From: Lachnospiraceae bacterium
GTDB taxonomy: Bacteria; Bacillota; Clostridia; Lachnospirales; Lachnospiraceae
Reading direction: 5' to 3'
Length of the DNA stretch: 12,248 nucleotides
NCBI GenBank assembly: GCA_024403585.1
Contig: JAKSRN010000029.1
Coordinates: 1-12,248, forward strand
This document shows positions 1 to 8,567 of this stretch, one piece after another. The notes beneath the pieces were generated by a model. The model made no database searches and was not told where the DNA came from. It saw only the letters and a program-made list of their open reading frames with translations. The first letter of the stretch is position 1; each line of letters starts with the position of its first letter. The position numbers and the translations under genes were made by a program.

Positions 1-2
1 GA

Positions 3-55
3 TTTTTCCAAAAACGCCTCAAATCATGGCTTGAAAATCCATGATTGTCAAGAAA
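3..55 (-). repeat. 53-bp palindromic repeat A, copy 1
   Basis: This 53-bp sequence recurs without a single mismatch at 8497-8549 and 8568-8620. It contains an 8-bp inverted repeat (AATCATGG at 22-29, CCATGATT at 39-46) around a 9-nt loop, so it can form a hairpin as DNA or RNA. On the minus strand it opens with TTGACAATCA and closes with TTTTTGGAAAAA; these edges are shared with repeat B. It lies outside any credible gene. The window starts at this copy, so it may extend further left. Known REP- or MITE-like intergenic repeats have this general form; I do not recognise the family. Confidence 0.9.
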
Positions 56-67
56 TAAAGAAATAAT

Positions 68-126
68 AAAAGAGATTTCCAAATACCAGTTGATTTCAAT
101 GGTATATTGGAAATCTCTTTTTTTCG
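68..126. terminator. Long hairpin terminator, left flank (bidirectional)
   Basis: A 15-bp perfect outer stem (68-82 with 107-121, arms AAAAGAGATTTCCAA and its complement) encloses a 6-bp inner stem (ATACCA at 83-88 with TGGTAT at 100-105) and an 11-nt loop. A run of T follows on the plus strand and an A-rich run precedes it, so termination is possible both ways. The gene it would serve on the left lies outside the window. The outer stem is identical to that of the hairpin at 8633-8688. Confidence 0.8.
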
Positions 127-212
127 CGAAGGCAACGAACCAAGTACACGCTCGCGTGGATTTGGCGACTGCTCGCGATCGAGACGAAACACGCCGAGCG
201 GGTTTCGCCTCG
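125..212. other. GC-rich insert inside the left composite repeat
   Basis: About 88 bases separate the terminator from repeat B here, whereas only about 15 bases lie between them on the right side (8689-8703). The segment is clearly richer in G and C than its AT-rich surroundings, contains TCGCGA twice, and ends in a hairpin of CGAG-a-CGAAAC (180-190) with GTTTCG-c-CTCG (202-212), one mismatch and an 11-nt loop. No credible open reading frame or RNA family is recognised. It looks like an insertion nested in the composite repeat, or sequence deleted from the right copy. Confidence 0.5.
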
Positions 213-226
213 ATTTACTTGATTTT

Positions 227-307
227 TGACAACCACTTATGAAATTGGTTATGAAACCCTCTCTTATTGGAAAAATGATCTTGAAACATACCCTTTTATG
301 ACAATCA
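227..307 (+). repeat. 81-bp repeat B, copy 1
   Basis: This aligns without gaps to 8704-8784 over 81 positions with about 60 matches. The best conserved parts are TTGGAAAAATGAT in the middle and TGACAATCA at the right end. It begins TTTTTGACAACCA and can form a small AACCA/TGGTT hairpin. The edges TTGACAAyCA and TTGGAAAAAT match those of repeat A on the minus strand, so B looks like a diverged relative of A in opposite orientation. No gene overlaps it. Confidence 0.7.
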
Positions 308-318
308 AGACAATCAGC

Positions 319-351
319 AGCACTGCCCACAAGCAGATGGCTTAAAGTGCT
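319..351. other. Possible stem-loop in the upstream region
   Basis: AGCACT (319-324) pairs with AGTGCT (346-351), and GCC (325-327) with GGC (339-341), leaving a 4-nt bulge and an 11-nt loop. No U-run follows, so it is not a typical terminator. The rest of 308-403 shows nothing further, apart from a lone TATAAT at 368-373 that has no convincing -35 box at the right distance. Confidence 0.3.
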
Positions 352-403
352 CCGGAATATACAAAGATATAATGAAAAGGTATATTGAGACAACATATAA
401 GAT

Positions 404-432
404 TTGACAAGTATCTATGCCGGTCATATTCT
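404..432 (+). promoter_or_regulatory. Predicted sigma-A promoter of the giant surface-protein gene
   Basis: A perfect -35 box TTGACA (404-409) is followed after 17 bases by TATTCT (427-432), a 4/6 match to the -10 consensus. Transcription would start near 439, about 73 bases upstream of the ATG at 512. That start would place two stem-loops (439-455 and 463-489) at the very beginning of the mRNA. Confidence 0.65.
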
Positions 433-438
433 AAAAAT

Positions 439-489
439 GGATAAATATGTTATCCAATAACACCTGTAAATCAGCGGAGGATTTACAGG
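439..489 (+). promoter_or_regulatory. Two tandem stem-loops in the 5' leader
   Basis: The first is GGATAA (439-444) with TTATCC (450-455), loop ATATG, placed at the predicted transcript 5' end. The second is a perfect 10-bp stem, CCTGTAAATC (463-472) with GATTTACAGG (480-489), loop AGCGGAG. The loop of the second joins its stem as GGAGG (476-480), which resembles a Shine-Dalgarno sequence but has no start codon at a usable distance. The working ribosome site GAAGGGAG (498-505) is just downstream and unpaired in this fold. A 5' stabilising structure or a ribosome standby site is possible. No riboswitch family is recognised. Confidence 0.55.
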
Positions 490-511
490 ACCATTATGAA
501 GGGAGAATCAC

Positions 512-3500
512 ATGAAGAGAAGAGCAAACAAACTGATGGCCTTGCTGTTATCCGGCTGCATGGTCTTCTCAGCTGTACCAGCCACTGTCTTCGCGGATCC
601 GCTGCCGGACGAACCTGTCCTTTCCAGCGAATCTGATGAAGGAGGTGCTGTTACATCTGGCCAGGAAGACACTCTTCCGGAAACAGAAACAGCCATAGAA
701 GACACAATTGTCAATATAGCTGGACTTACAGCTGATGACACAACTTCGGCTGAGTCGAATACCGAGTCGAATTCTGAAACAGGAACCGAACAGGGAGCAG
801 AGACTGACCCAGAGGAAGAGACAGATGATGCCGTTACAGTGGAGGACTTCTTTAAGAATCTGGAAGCTTATGTGGATGTAGAGAACGATTCTGTATATCC
901 ATTTGCTGTAACTGAAGATGAGAAAGCCCTTGTCAGCACCAACAAAGCGGTGAATAATGCGATCGCTGTATTTACTCTGCGTGTAAAAGCGGACTGTACA
1001 CTTGCGTGGAGGTATATGGCTTCCAGTGAGTCCAATTACGATTATATGATCGTAACAAAGAATGGTTCTGATCTGAACAGCAGTACGAAAAGAGACTACA
1101 GCGGAAATATGGCTGAGTATAAGCTGTATTCCCTGAATGTAAAAGCAGGTGATGTGGTCACCGTCGGCTACAAGAAGGACAGCTCAGGCAATTCTTTTTC
1201 TGACTGCTTATGGCTGAAGGATTTTATGACCCTCTCAAGGGTTTCATTTACAGGAGCTCCATCCTCTGCAACCATCAAAGTTACAGATACTGAAGGAAAA
1301 GAGTGGCCGGTTACAGACGGAACCTGTGCACTTCCTGAAGGAAGCTACACTTATACAGCAAGTGCCTTTGGCTATAATGATCTTTCTGGAAGCTTCACTG
1401 TAGCAGACACAGATCTCAGTGTGGATGCAACAATGGAGAAACAGGGCGGCTATACTGTATCCTTTAATGTAACAGGAAAAGTAGAAGGTAAATCTGCAGA
1501 TCTTGTCGTAAAATACAACGGCACTGTTATGGATCCACAGGAAGACGGAAGCTATGTCCTTGCACCTGCAACTTATACCTACGAGATCGCAAGTGAAGGC
1601 TACAAGGCAGTTTCCGGTTCTTTCACAGTGGAAGATCAGAATCTGACCATCGATCTTGCCCTGGAAGAGATTCCAACTATGACAGAATATCTGGCAGACG
1701 TTCTGAATTATGCGACACTGGAGAATGATGCGACTTATCCATTTGCGATCAACGCATCCGGAGACGCACTGGAGAATACAAACAAGGGTAAATCCAGCTC
1801 AACTTCTCAGTTCAGGCTGACATTCACAAAACCAGTCATGCTCAGCTTTGATTACACCGTTTCCAGTGAGCAGAACTATGACAAGATCAAAGTTCTTAAG
1901 AATGGAAGCAGCGTGAAGGAAGATTCCGGTGTATCCTCCGGCAGCATTGATCTGGAGCTTGCGACAGGGGATGTTCTGACTATTCAGTATTCGAAGGACA
2001 GCTCCGGAGACCGCAACAATGATACTGCAACTGTCAGCAATTTTACCGCAGTTGCCCGTCATACCATCACTTTTGAGAATGCTCCTTCCGGCGCACAGAT
2101 CCTTCTTAAAAATGCCGAAGGCAATCCTGTGACAGTGACTGACGGAAGTGCTGCAGTCGGATCCGGTACCTATTCTTATGAAGTAAGTGCATTTGGATTT
2201 GCAACTCTTGAGGGAACGATCGAAGTGGCAGATGAGGATGTGACTGTTGATGCTGCTCTGACTGCTCTTGAAGGCAAAAAACTGTCCTTCCGTATTACCG
2301 GTCTGGCAGAGGGCGTAGTTCCTGCTATCACCGTATCCCGTGAGGATACTGTCTATGAGGCAGAGGAAGATGGAAGCTACAATCTTGTTCCAGCTACATA
2401 TACATATAAGATCAAAGCAGAAGGCTATAAGACCGTAAAGGGCACAGTTTCCATCGAGGAAGAAGATGTAACTCTTGATGTGGAGATGACAGAAGGTGTG
2501 CAGTGGGATGGTGAGAAGGCGACAGCATTTGCATCAGGTAACGGTACTGCAGAGGATCCTTATGTGATCGCTACAGCAGAGCAGCTGGCTTATCTCTCTG
2601 CTGAGGTTGACTCAGAGAATACATTTGCCGGTGAGTATCTTGTTCTGGCAGCAGATCTGGATATGGGCGATGAGGTGGCATTCAAACCAATCGGAACAAC
2701 CTATGCAAAATCCTTTAAAGGAAGTTTTGATGGTCAGGGACACAGCATCCGTAACCTGCTGGTTCAGACTGATGCAAACTATGCCGGTCTCTTCGGTTAT
2801 GTTGACGGAGCACAGATCTCCAATCTGACCGTTGACGGAAGCATCAGCGGAAAACAGTACGTGGCAGGTATTGCCGGTTATACCAACGGTGCTACCACCA
2901 TTACCAACTGTATGAACCTTGCAGCTGTAACAGCATCCGGGGCAAATGCTGGCGGTATTGCCGGACGTGCCAACGGTAATTCTAACGGTTATACCACGAT
3001 CACCGGATGTATCAACAAAGGAAATATCAACAACGGTGCCAATAATTTTGCAGGCGGAATTGCAGGTTATACCCAGTACACAGTTGTAAACAACTCCTAT
3101 AATACAGGTTCTGTCCTTTCCAACCGTTGTGGAGGAATTGTGGGACAGGAAGGAATCAACTGTTCTTTTGAGAATCTCTATTCCATCGGAACAGTAACTC
3201 TGGCATCAGAAGGATCTTACAATTATGCCGGTGCCATTGTCGGTTACATGAATAACACAGCAAGCTGGAAAAACTGTTATTACCTCACCGGCGAATATGC
3301 TTCCGGTGACAGAACAGTCTCTCCGGGAATGATCGATAAGACTCCGGAAGGCCTGAAGAGTGCAGCTGTCATCGCAGCCATGGGCGGCAGCTTTGTGGCA
3401 GACAGCCTTGGCCAGAACAATGGATATCCGGTCCTTGCATGGCAGGATCCATCCGCACTTTTACTGGTTGCCTTTGATGTGAACTATGCAGACGCTGTAA

Positions 3501-6500
3501 TTACAGTAAAGGACGAGACCGGAGAAGTGGTAGTACCACAGGAGGACGGCACTTATCTGCTGATCTCCGGCAAATACACCTATACAGTTGAAAGAGATGA
3601 ATGCGAAACGATCTCCGACAGCTTTACAATTAACGGAAGCGGAAAAACAATCCAGGCTTATCTGAATGTTCGAACTTATCCGCTGGCTGTTTCCGTGCTT
3701 CCTGCAGAGGCAAATGTTGTGATCTGTGATGCTGATCACAATGTTATGAAGGAGCATGCCGACAACAGCTACATGCTTCCAAAAGGTGAGTACACCTATA
3801 CAGCAAGTCTCTTTGGATACATTACGGAAGAGGGAACGGTTACTGTGACCGGTGAGAGCGATTATCTGGGTATCGGCCTGACTCTTGCTCCAAGACGCCA
3901 TGTGACAGTAACTGTTACAGATGCAGCCACCGGAGAAACTCTGGACGACGCGATCGTGACCATCTCTCATGCATCTGCAGGTATTCAGAATGCAGCTGCA
4001 GACGGAACCTATTCTCTTCCTGATGAAGAGTATGCATACACGGTTGTATGCCCTGGCTACATCAATGCAAAGGGAAGCCTGATCGTAAACGATGAGGATG
4101 TAACCCTTGCAGTGGCCATGGAAGAAGGCAGCAATGTATGGACCGGAGAAATCTCTGAGAATGCTCCTGCCACCGAAACCATCGACGGAAAAGAAGTATA
4201 TCTGATCACTTCCGCTGAAGAACTGGCATGGGCAGCAGATACAGTGAATACCGGTGCAAACAATGCACTGAATATGAAACTGATGACCAATATCGTGCTG
4301 AACAGTTCCGAGGCACCAACTGCGCATAACTGGACAGGAATCGGAAACTACAGCCAGAAATTTACAGGTACCATCGACGGTAACGGCAAAACCATCTCCG
4401 GCTACTACAGCACAGAGGGTGGTCTTGTGGGCTACATGGGCGAGGGTGGTCTGGTGAAAAACCTGACCATCGACGGAACCATCAACAATGCTACTGTAAC
4501 AGGTGGATTTGCAAACCAGACTTACGGAGCATTCGAGAACTGTATCAGCCGTGTGGATATCAATGCAAACTACACAGCAGCAGTTGTTGTAGGAGGAATC
4601 GCAGGACGTGCTTATGCAACTGCTTCCTTCACAAACTGTGCTAATGCAGGCGATATCAACTGTACTGCCTCCGGTTCTTACTCTGATGTGAAGATCGGTG
4701 GAATCGCAGGAGATACCTACGGAGATGTAACCGGATGCTCCAATACCGGAAACATCAGCTCTTCTGCAAGAGGCTACAACTATATTGGCGGTATCATCGG
4801 TTCCTCCAACGGTTCCGCTTCCAATGCTGGTGCTCAGATCGTGAACTGCTATAACAGAGGAGCTGTTACAGCAACACCATCCGGTACCAATGCAGCTTAC
4901 GCAGGTGGTATTGCCGGACGTCATACTATGGGCGCAGCTCCGTCTCTTGCAAACTGCTACAACACAGGTGCTGTCACTGCTTCAGTTGGAGGCAGCAAGG
5001 TAGGTGCCATCGCAGGCGATTATCTCTGCAATATCAGCAATACCTATTATCTGCAGGATTCTGCAGTGGCAGCTGTAGGCAGCAGCCGTGACGGATTTAC
5101 TGTAGAAGCAACTCCAATGACACAGGCTGAGATGTGTCAGCCATCTCTGGTGGTTGCACTCGGCACTTCAGCATGGGGAGCTGTAGAGGGCAGCTATCCG
5201 GTACTTCTCTGGCAGGGAGGTACACCTGTATCCGATTCTGAGGATGCAGAGGCCGTTGCAGCTGCAAAAGAAGCACTGACATTTGAGCAGACAATGGTTA
5301 CAGAAAACTGCACACTGGAACTTCCGGCAAGTGTGGAAGGTTTTGATGGCAGCATTACATGGACCAGTGACAACACAGATGTTATTACAGACGCAGGTCT
5401 TGTAACACTTCCGGAGGAAGGAACGGTCTACGTAACTCTGACTGCAACCATCACAAAGGGAAGCGCTTCCGCAGAGAAAACATATGTTGTAACTGTTAAG
5501 TCTCAGAAAGCACAGACCCAGGAGATCCTTGAGAGTGCCGCAGCATCTTTACGTGCTATGTCAATCCTGACTCCTGCTTCAGGTGTGTATGAGAATATCA
5601 ACGATTACATTCAGGATCTTCTTGCATCCAAAGCAATGGATACCGGCATCGATGCTTATGCAGAGATCCAGGCTTCCGTAGCTAATGTGGGAACAAGAAC
5701 CTATCCGGCAACAGAAGGAGACTTTGATGGAGGAATCGCAGAGGATGGTGCTATCACTTTCTTCTACACAGATCCGGCTTCCATGAACTTTGTCATCAGA
5801 AATGCCATCATCAGCGACGCAGCATTTACCCTGAGTCTGAATGGTGAGTCTGTAGAAGTGACGAAGAATATCAATCTTGGCTGGGACAGCCAGCGTCTGG
5901 CACCTTATATGGAGGCTGCTCTTGACGAAGCACTTGCTGTATTCGAGCCTTATAAAACAGAGGATGGACAGTTTGTTCTTCCAGAGGATGTGGATCTGAT
6001 CCAGCTTCCAAAGACCCTGGAGGATCATCGCTACATCCACATTCAGTGGGAGAGCTGGTCAGATATTGTGAACATCGGTGCTGAGGATCCTCAGTCAGCA
6101 ACCACACCGATGACGATCATGCAGACAGAAGAGGATAAAGAGATCTGGCTGAATGCATATGTAACATTTACCGCAGCAGAAGATGTTGCAGAGTATTATG
6201 GCGGAGCAGCAGTGCTCACCAAACAGGGAGTAAGTCTGGACACCTTACGTGCACAGATGCAGCAGGAACTGAATGACAATTATACAGCTGGCAAGCTGAA
6301 AGACAGCATTAGCGGTGAAGTGATCGATCCTGACCATGTAACCGGTGATATTCAGCTGATCACACCAAGAAATACCGGCATTCAGAACTACAGTGATTAC
6401 AGATTTACAGTAACATCATCAGATGAGGCTGCAGTGAAAGTAAACGGATATCGTGCAAACGTTTACCGCCCAATGCCTGATGAGCAGGCAAAAGAGGTTA

Positions 6501-8491
6501 CACTGACAGTAACCATGGCTCACAGAAACAAAGATCTTTCCGTAAGCAAAGACATTACCGTGAAGATCGATCCACTGACAACAGCTGAGCTGGATGCAGC
6601 GCTGGCCCTTATGGATCAGGTAAAAGCAGCTTACTGGCAGGGTATCAATGACAATGCCAACGTGGATGCAGATCATGTAAATACTTCTCTCCATGCATTC
6701 CAGGAAGCAGATCTGGATGCAGACGGAAACCTGTACTTTATCTATAATGTAAAAGACAGAACAGACAAGGGAATCATCCCTGGTGACCTGGCAGATTATT
6801 CTCAGGTGGGAGGACAGGAAGCATATAACAAGTTCCGTTCCTCCAAACCGGACGTGATCGCCCATGAGAACCTGCTTCTGACAACTCCTCAGTACAATAC
6901 ACAGGTAACCGTAGACGGTGTTCTTGAGCATGCAGTCTACGCAAAATACGCAAAAGTAATCACAGAAGGTACCTGGTATGACAATTACTTCAGCAAGCTG
7001 GTGAATGTACCTGTATCAGCAAGCATGAAGGTCCTCGGAACAGACGGAGAGGATCCGGAGCAGGTAACCGAGATCCACGCAACTGTACGTCTTACAGGTG
7101 TGGACATGACCGGAGCAGTAGATACAGAAGTTACTGCAATGAGCAACCAGACCATCGCAGACGTGATCTCCATGGGCCTTGGCGAGAATTATACTCTGAC
7201 CGTCAGCAGTGCAGGATATGTACAGTCACTGACCGGCCCTGAAGACTTCAACGAGGCAAATGCTTCCGTTGACTGGTGGGGACAGTACATCTACGCAGAC
7301 GGAGCCTATGACTGTGTCGGCGCACTGACACAGCCTGCAACAGATGGCGCCATCTACGCGATCATCTCCAACGAGTCCACCACAGACCCTGACAGCTATT
7401 GGGGTTACAAATATGATGTATGGCTGGAAGATACCGTATATGAGGCAGTTGCGGGCGAAACCATCTATCCGGTTGTATACCAGATGAACGGAAACACAGC
7501 AACCGCATGGTCCGGCATCAATGTTTATTGTGACGGCGAAGTGATCGCAACTACAGATGCAGCAGGTAAGGCAGCTATCCGATTTGACGAGGCAGGACAG
7601 TACCTGATCACAACCGGAGACAGCAACCATATCTTCAGCTATGCATATGTGAATGTAGAAGCAGCACCATCCCGCGACCTGGTGATTACAGAACAGCCAG
7701 TGAATGCAAACGGAAAGATCGGTGATACCGTAACCTACCATGTAACCGCTGAAAATGCTGCTTCCTACGAATGGCAGTACAGCAAGAACGGTACAAAATG
7801 GTATAAGAGTACCTTAAGCACTGCTGCAACAGATACAGTATCATTGAAGATCAATTCCACAACCAAAGGAAATCTGTATCGCTGTAAAGTAACAGGTGTC
7901 GATGGAACCGTACAGTACACAGAGATCGCAGGTCTGATCATCCTTGAACCTGCAGTGATCACACAGCAGCCTGTTGGCTGGGATCTTGCCGATGGCAAGA
8001 ACGCTTCCTTTGGCGTAGAGGCTACAGGCGTTGAAAGCTACCAGTGGCAGTACAGCAAAGACGGAAGCAGATGGTTCAAGAGCAGCCTTACAGGAGCAGA
8101 TACAGCAGAGATCAGTCTGACAGCAGCTCTCTCAAATGTAGAGAATGTATATCGCTGCAAACTGACAGGAACAGATGGGGCAGTGATCTATACAGATACA
8201 GTTGGTTTCATCGGTATGCCAAAGATCAAGGCACAGCCAGTGGATGTACAGTATCAGGCAGGACAGAACGCTGTATTTACAGTAGAACTGGAGAATGCAG
8301 ATCATGCAGAACTGCAGTGGCAGTACAAACCGGCAGATAAGACAAGCTGGTACAAGAGTACAGCATCCGGTGCAACGACAGAGTCAGTAACGATCAAGAT
8401 GAACAGCTCCTGCAGAGGTAAGGAGTATCGTCTGAAGATTACAACTCCGGTAGGAGTGATCTATTCAGATGCAGTTGGTGTTGCGTTCTGA
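512..8491 (+). CDS. Giant secreted mosaic surface protein (PEGA-like, GLUG and Ig-like modules), 2659 aa
   Basis: Exported protein, probably an adhesin or other surface-interaction protein; this role is inferred from architecture. The start is supported by GAAGGGAG 6 nt before the ATG. Residues 1-28 are a signal peptide (MKRR, hydrophobic core, VFA before D29). An LSGC at 13-16 also resembles a lipobox. Then come an acidic Ser/Thr/Glu linker (29-109); two tandem blocks (110-389, 390-663), each one CUB-like beta module plus two PEGA-like repeats; a GLUG beta-helix-like domain (665-985); three PEGA-like repeats (986-1206); a second GLUG domain (1207-1570); an atrophied-Big-like domain (1583-1666); a largely unrecognised region (1667-2388) with a second Big-like core near 1943-2022; and three Ig-like repeats (2389-2659). 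The C-terminus has no LPXTG, SLH or membrane segment. No HExxH or other catalytic motif was seen. The gene seems monocistronic. Confidence 0.9.
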   Translation: MKRRANKLMALLLSGCMVFSAVPATVFADPLPDEPVLSSESDEGGAVTSGQEDTLPETETAIEDTIVNIAGLTADDTTSAESNTESNSETGTEQGAETDPEEETDDAVTVEDFFKNLEAYVDVENDSVYPFAVTEDEKALVSTNKAVNNAIAVFTLRVKADCTLAWRYMASSESNYDYMIVTKNGSDLNSSTKRDYSGNMAEYKLYSLNVKAGDVVTVGYKKDSSGNSFSDCLWLKDFMTLSRVSFTGAPSSATIKVTDTEGKEWPVTDGTCALPEGSYTYTASAFGYNDLSGSFTVADTDLSVDATMEKQGGYTVSFNVTGKVEGKSADLVVKYNGTVMDPQEDGSYVLAPATYTYEIASEGYKAVSGSFTVEDQNLTIDLALEEIPTMTEYLADVLNYATLENDATYPFAINASGDALENTNKGKSSSTSQFRLTFTKPVMLSFDYTVSSEQNYDKIKVLKNGSSVKEDSGVSSGSIDLELATGDVLTIQYSKDSSGDRNNDTATVSNFTAVARHTITFENAPSGAQILLKNAEGNPVTVTDGSAAVGSGTYSYEVSAFGFATLEGTIEVADEDVTVDAALTALEGKKLSFRITGLAEGVVPAITVSREDTVYEAEEDGSYNLVPATYTYKIKAEGYKTVKGTVSIEEEDVTLDVEMTEGVQWDGEKATAFASGNGTAEDPYVIATAEQLAYLSAEVDSENTFAGEYLVLAADLDMGDEVAFKPIGTTYAKSFKGSFDGQGHSIRNLLVQTDANYAGLFGYVDGAQISNLTVDGSISGKQYVAGIAGYTNGATTITNCMNLAAVTASGANAGGIAGRANGNSNGYTTITGCINKGNINNGANNFAGGIAGYTQYTVVNNSYNTGSVLSNRCGGIVGQEGINCSFENLYSIGTVTLASEGSYNYAGAIVGYMNNTASWKNCYYLTGEYASGDRTVSPGMIDKTPEGLKSAAVIAAMGGSFVADSLGQNNGYPVLAWQDPSALLLVAFDVNYADAVITVKDETGEVVVPQEDGTYLLISGKYTYTVERDECETISDSFTINGSGKTIQAYLNVRTYPLAVSVLPAEANVVICDADHNVMKEHADNSYMLPKGEYTYTASLFGYITEEGTVTVTGESDYLGIGLTLAPRRHVTVTVTDAATGETLDDAIVTISHASAGIQNAAADGTYSLPDEEYAYTVVCPGYINAKGSLIVNDEDVTLAVAMEEGSNVWTGEISENAPATETIDGKEVYLITSAEELAWAADTVNTGANNALNMKLMTNIVLNSSEAPTAHNWTGIGNYSQKFTGTIDGNGKTISGYYSTEGGLVGYMGEGGLVKNLTIDGTINNATVTGGFANQTYGAFENCISRVDINANYTAAVVVGGIAGRAYATASFTNCANAGDINCTASGSYSDVKIGGIAGDTYGDVTGCSNTGNISSSARGYNYIGGIIGSSNGSASNAGAQIVNCYNRGAVTATPSGTNAAYAGGIAGRHTMGAAPSLANCYNTGAVTASVGGSKVGAIAGDYLCNISNTYYLQDSAVAAVGSSRDGFTVEATPMTQAEMCQPSLVVALGTSAWGAVEGSYPVLLWQGGTPVSDSEDAEAVAAAKEALTFEQTMVTENCTLELPASVEGFDGSITWTSDNTDVITDAGLVTLPEEGTVYVTLTATITKGSASAEKTYVVTVKSQKAQTQEILESAAASLRAMSILTPASGVYENINDYIQDLLASKAMDTGIDAYAEIQASVANVGTRTYPATEGDFDGGIAEDGAITFFYTDPASMNFVIRNAIISDAAFTLSLNGESVEVTKNINLGWDSQRLAPYMEAALDEALAVFEPYKTEDGQFVLPEDVDLIQLPKTLEDHRYIHIQWESWSDIVNIGAEDPQSATTPMTIMQTEEDKEIWLNAYVTFTAAEDVAEYYGGAAVLTKQGVSLDTLRAQMQQELNDNYTAGKLKDSISGEVIDPDHVTGDIQLITPRNTGIQNYSDYRFTVTSSDEAAVKVNGYRANVYRPMPDEQAKEVTLTVTMAHRNKDLSVSKDITVKIDPLTTAELDAALALMDQVKAAYWQGINDNANVDADHVNTSLHAFQEADLDADGNLYFIYNVKDRTDKGIIPGDLADYSQVGGQEAYNKFRSSKPDVIAHENLLLTTPQYNTQVTVDGVLEHAVYAKYAKVITEGTWYDNYFSKLVNVPVSASMKVLGTDGEDPEQVTEIHATVRLTGVDMTGAVDTEVTAMSNQTIADVISMGLGENYTLTVSSAGYVQSLTGPEDFNEANASVDWWGQYIYADGAYDCVGALTQPATDGAIYAIISNESTTDPDSYWGYKYDVWLEDTVYEAVAGETIYPVVYQMNGNTATAWSGINVYCDGEVIATTDAAGKAAIRFDEAGQYLITTGDSNHIFSYAYVNVEAAPSRDLVITEQPVNANGKIGDTVTYHVTAENAASYEWQYSKNGTKWYKSTLSTAATDTVSLKINSTTKGNLYRCKVTGVDGTVQYTEIAGLIILEPAVITQQPVGWDLADGKNASFGVEATGVESYQWQYSKDGSRWFKSSLTGADTAEISLTAALSNVENVYRCKLTGTDGAVIYTDTVGFIGMPKIKAQPVDVQYQAGQNAVFTVELENADHAELQWQYKPADKTSWYKSTASGATTESVTIKMNSSCRGKEYRLKITTPVGVIYSDAVGVAF
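839..2498 (+). repeat. Tandem duplication of a ~275-280-residue block inside the giant gene
   Basis: Residues 110-389 and 390-663 follow the same order: a CUB-like module, a PEGA-like repeat with an SAFG(Y/F) motif, then one with an EGYK motif. The modules open alike (ENDSVYPFAV and ENDATYPFAI) and share SSE(S/Q)NYD and KDSSG motifs. The match is clear in protein but much weaker in DNA, so the duplication is old. Three further PEGA-like copies occur at residues 986-1206, giving seven in all. Confidence 0.75.
7676..8488 (+). repeat. Three C-terminal Ig-like repeats
   Basis: Residues 2389-2478, 2479-2569 and 2570-2659 each begin with a (T/A)QQPV-like strand and carry WQY(S/K), W(Y/F)KS and YRCK or YRLK motifs, as in bacterial Ig-like stalk domains. 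The first two are also close in DNA (TGGCAGTACAGCAA is shared). They run to the last residue, so no anchor domain follows them. Confidence 0.75.
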
Positions 8492-8496
8492 CAGGA

Positions 8497-8549
8497 TTTT
8501 TCCAAAAACGCCTCAAATCATGGCTTGAAAATCCATGATTGTCAAGAAA
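8497..8549 (-). repeat. 53-bp palindromic repeat A, copy 2
   Basis: Identical over all 53 bases to 3-55, and starting only 5 bases after the stop codon of the giant gene. The AATCATGG/CCATGATT hairpin is present but has no U-run, so by itself it is not a convincing terminator. It lies in tandem with copy 3 after an 18-base spacer. Confidence 0.9.
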
Positions 8550-8567
8550 CGGCAAGGAAAATCATGC

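Noticed and set aside
19..396. Short open frames on both strands in the left intergenic region
   Set aside because: They run through the repeats, the terminator hairpin and the GC-rich insert, and none has a ribosome site or recognisable product.
3461..4924. A 487-codon open frame on the minus strand inside the giant gene
   Set aside because: It lies wholly antisense to a well-supported coding region, has a Cys/Ser/Ile-rich composition typical of reverse-read codons, no ribosome site and no recognisable domain.
5579..7741. Several 150-171-codon minus-strand open frames opposite the giant gene
   Set aside because: They have the same antisense composition artefact, overlap each other and the real gene, and show no family motif.
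512..8491. Protease activity for the giant protein, since GLUG motifs occur in IgA peptidases
   Set aside because: No HExxH metal site or other protease motif was found. GLUG repeats alone are common in non-enzymatic surface proteins.
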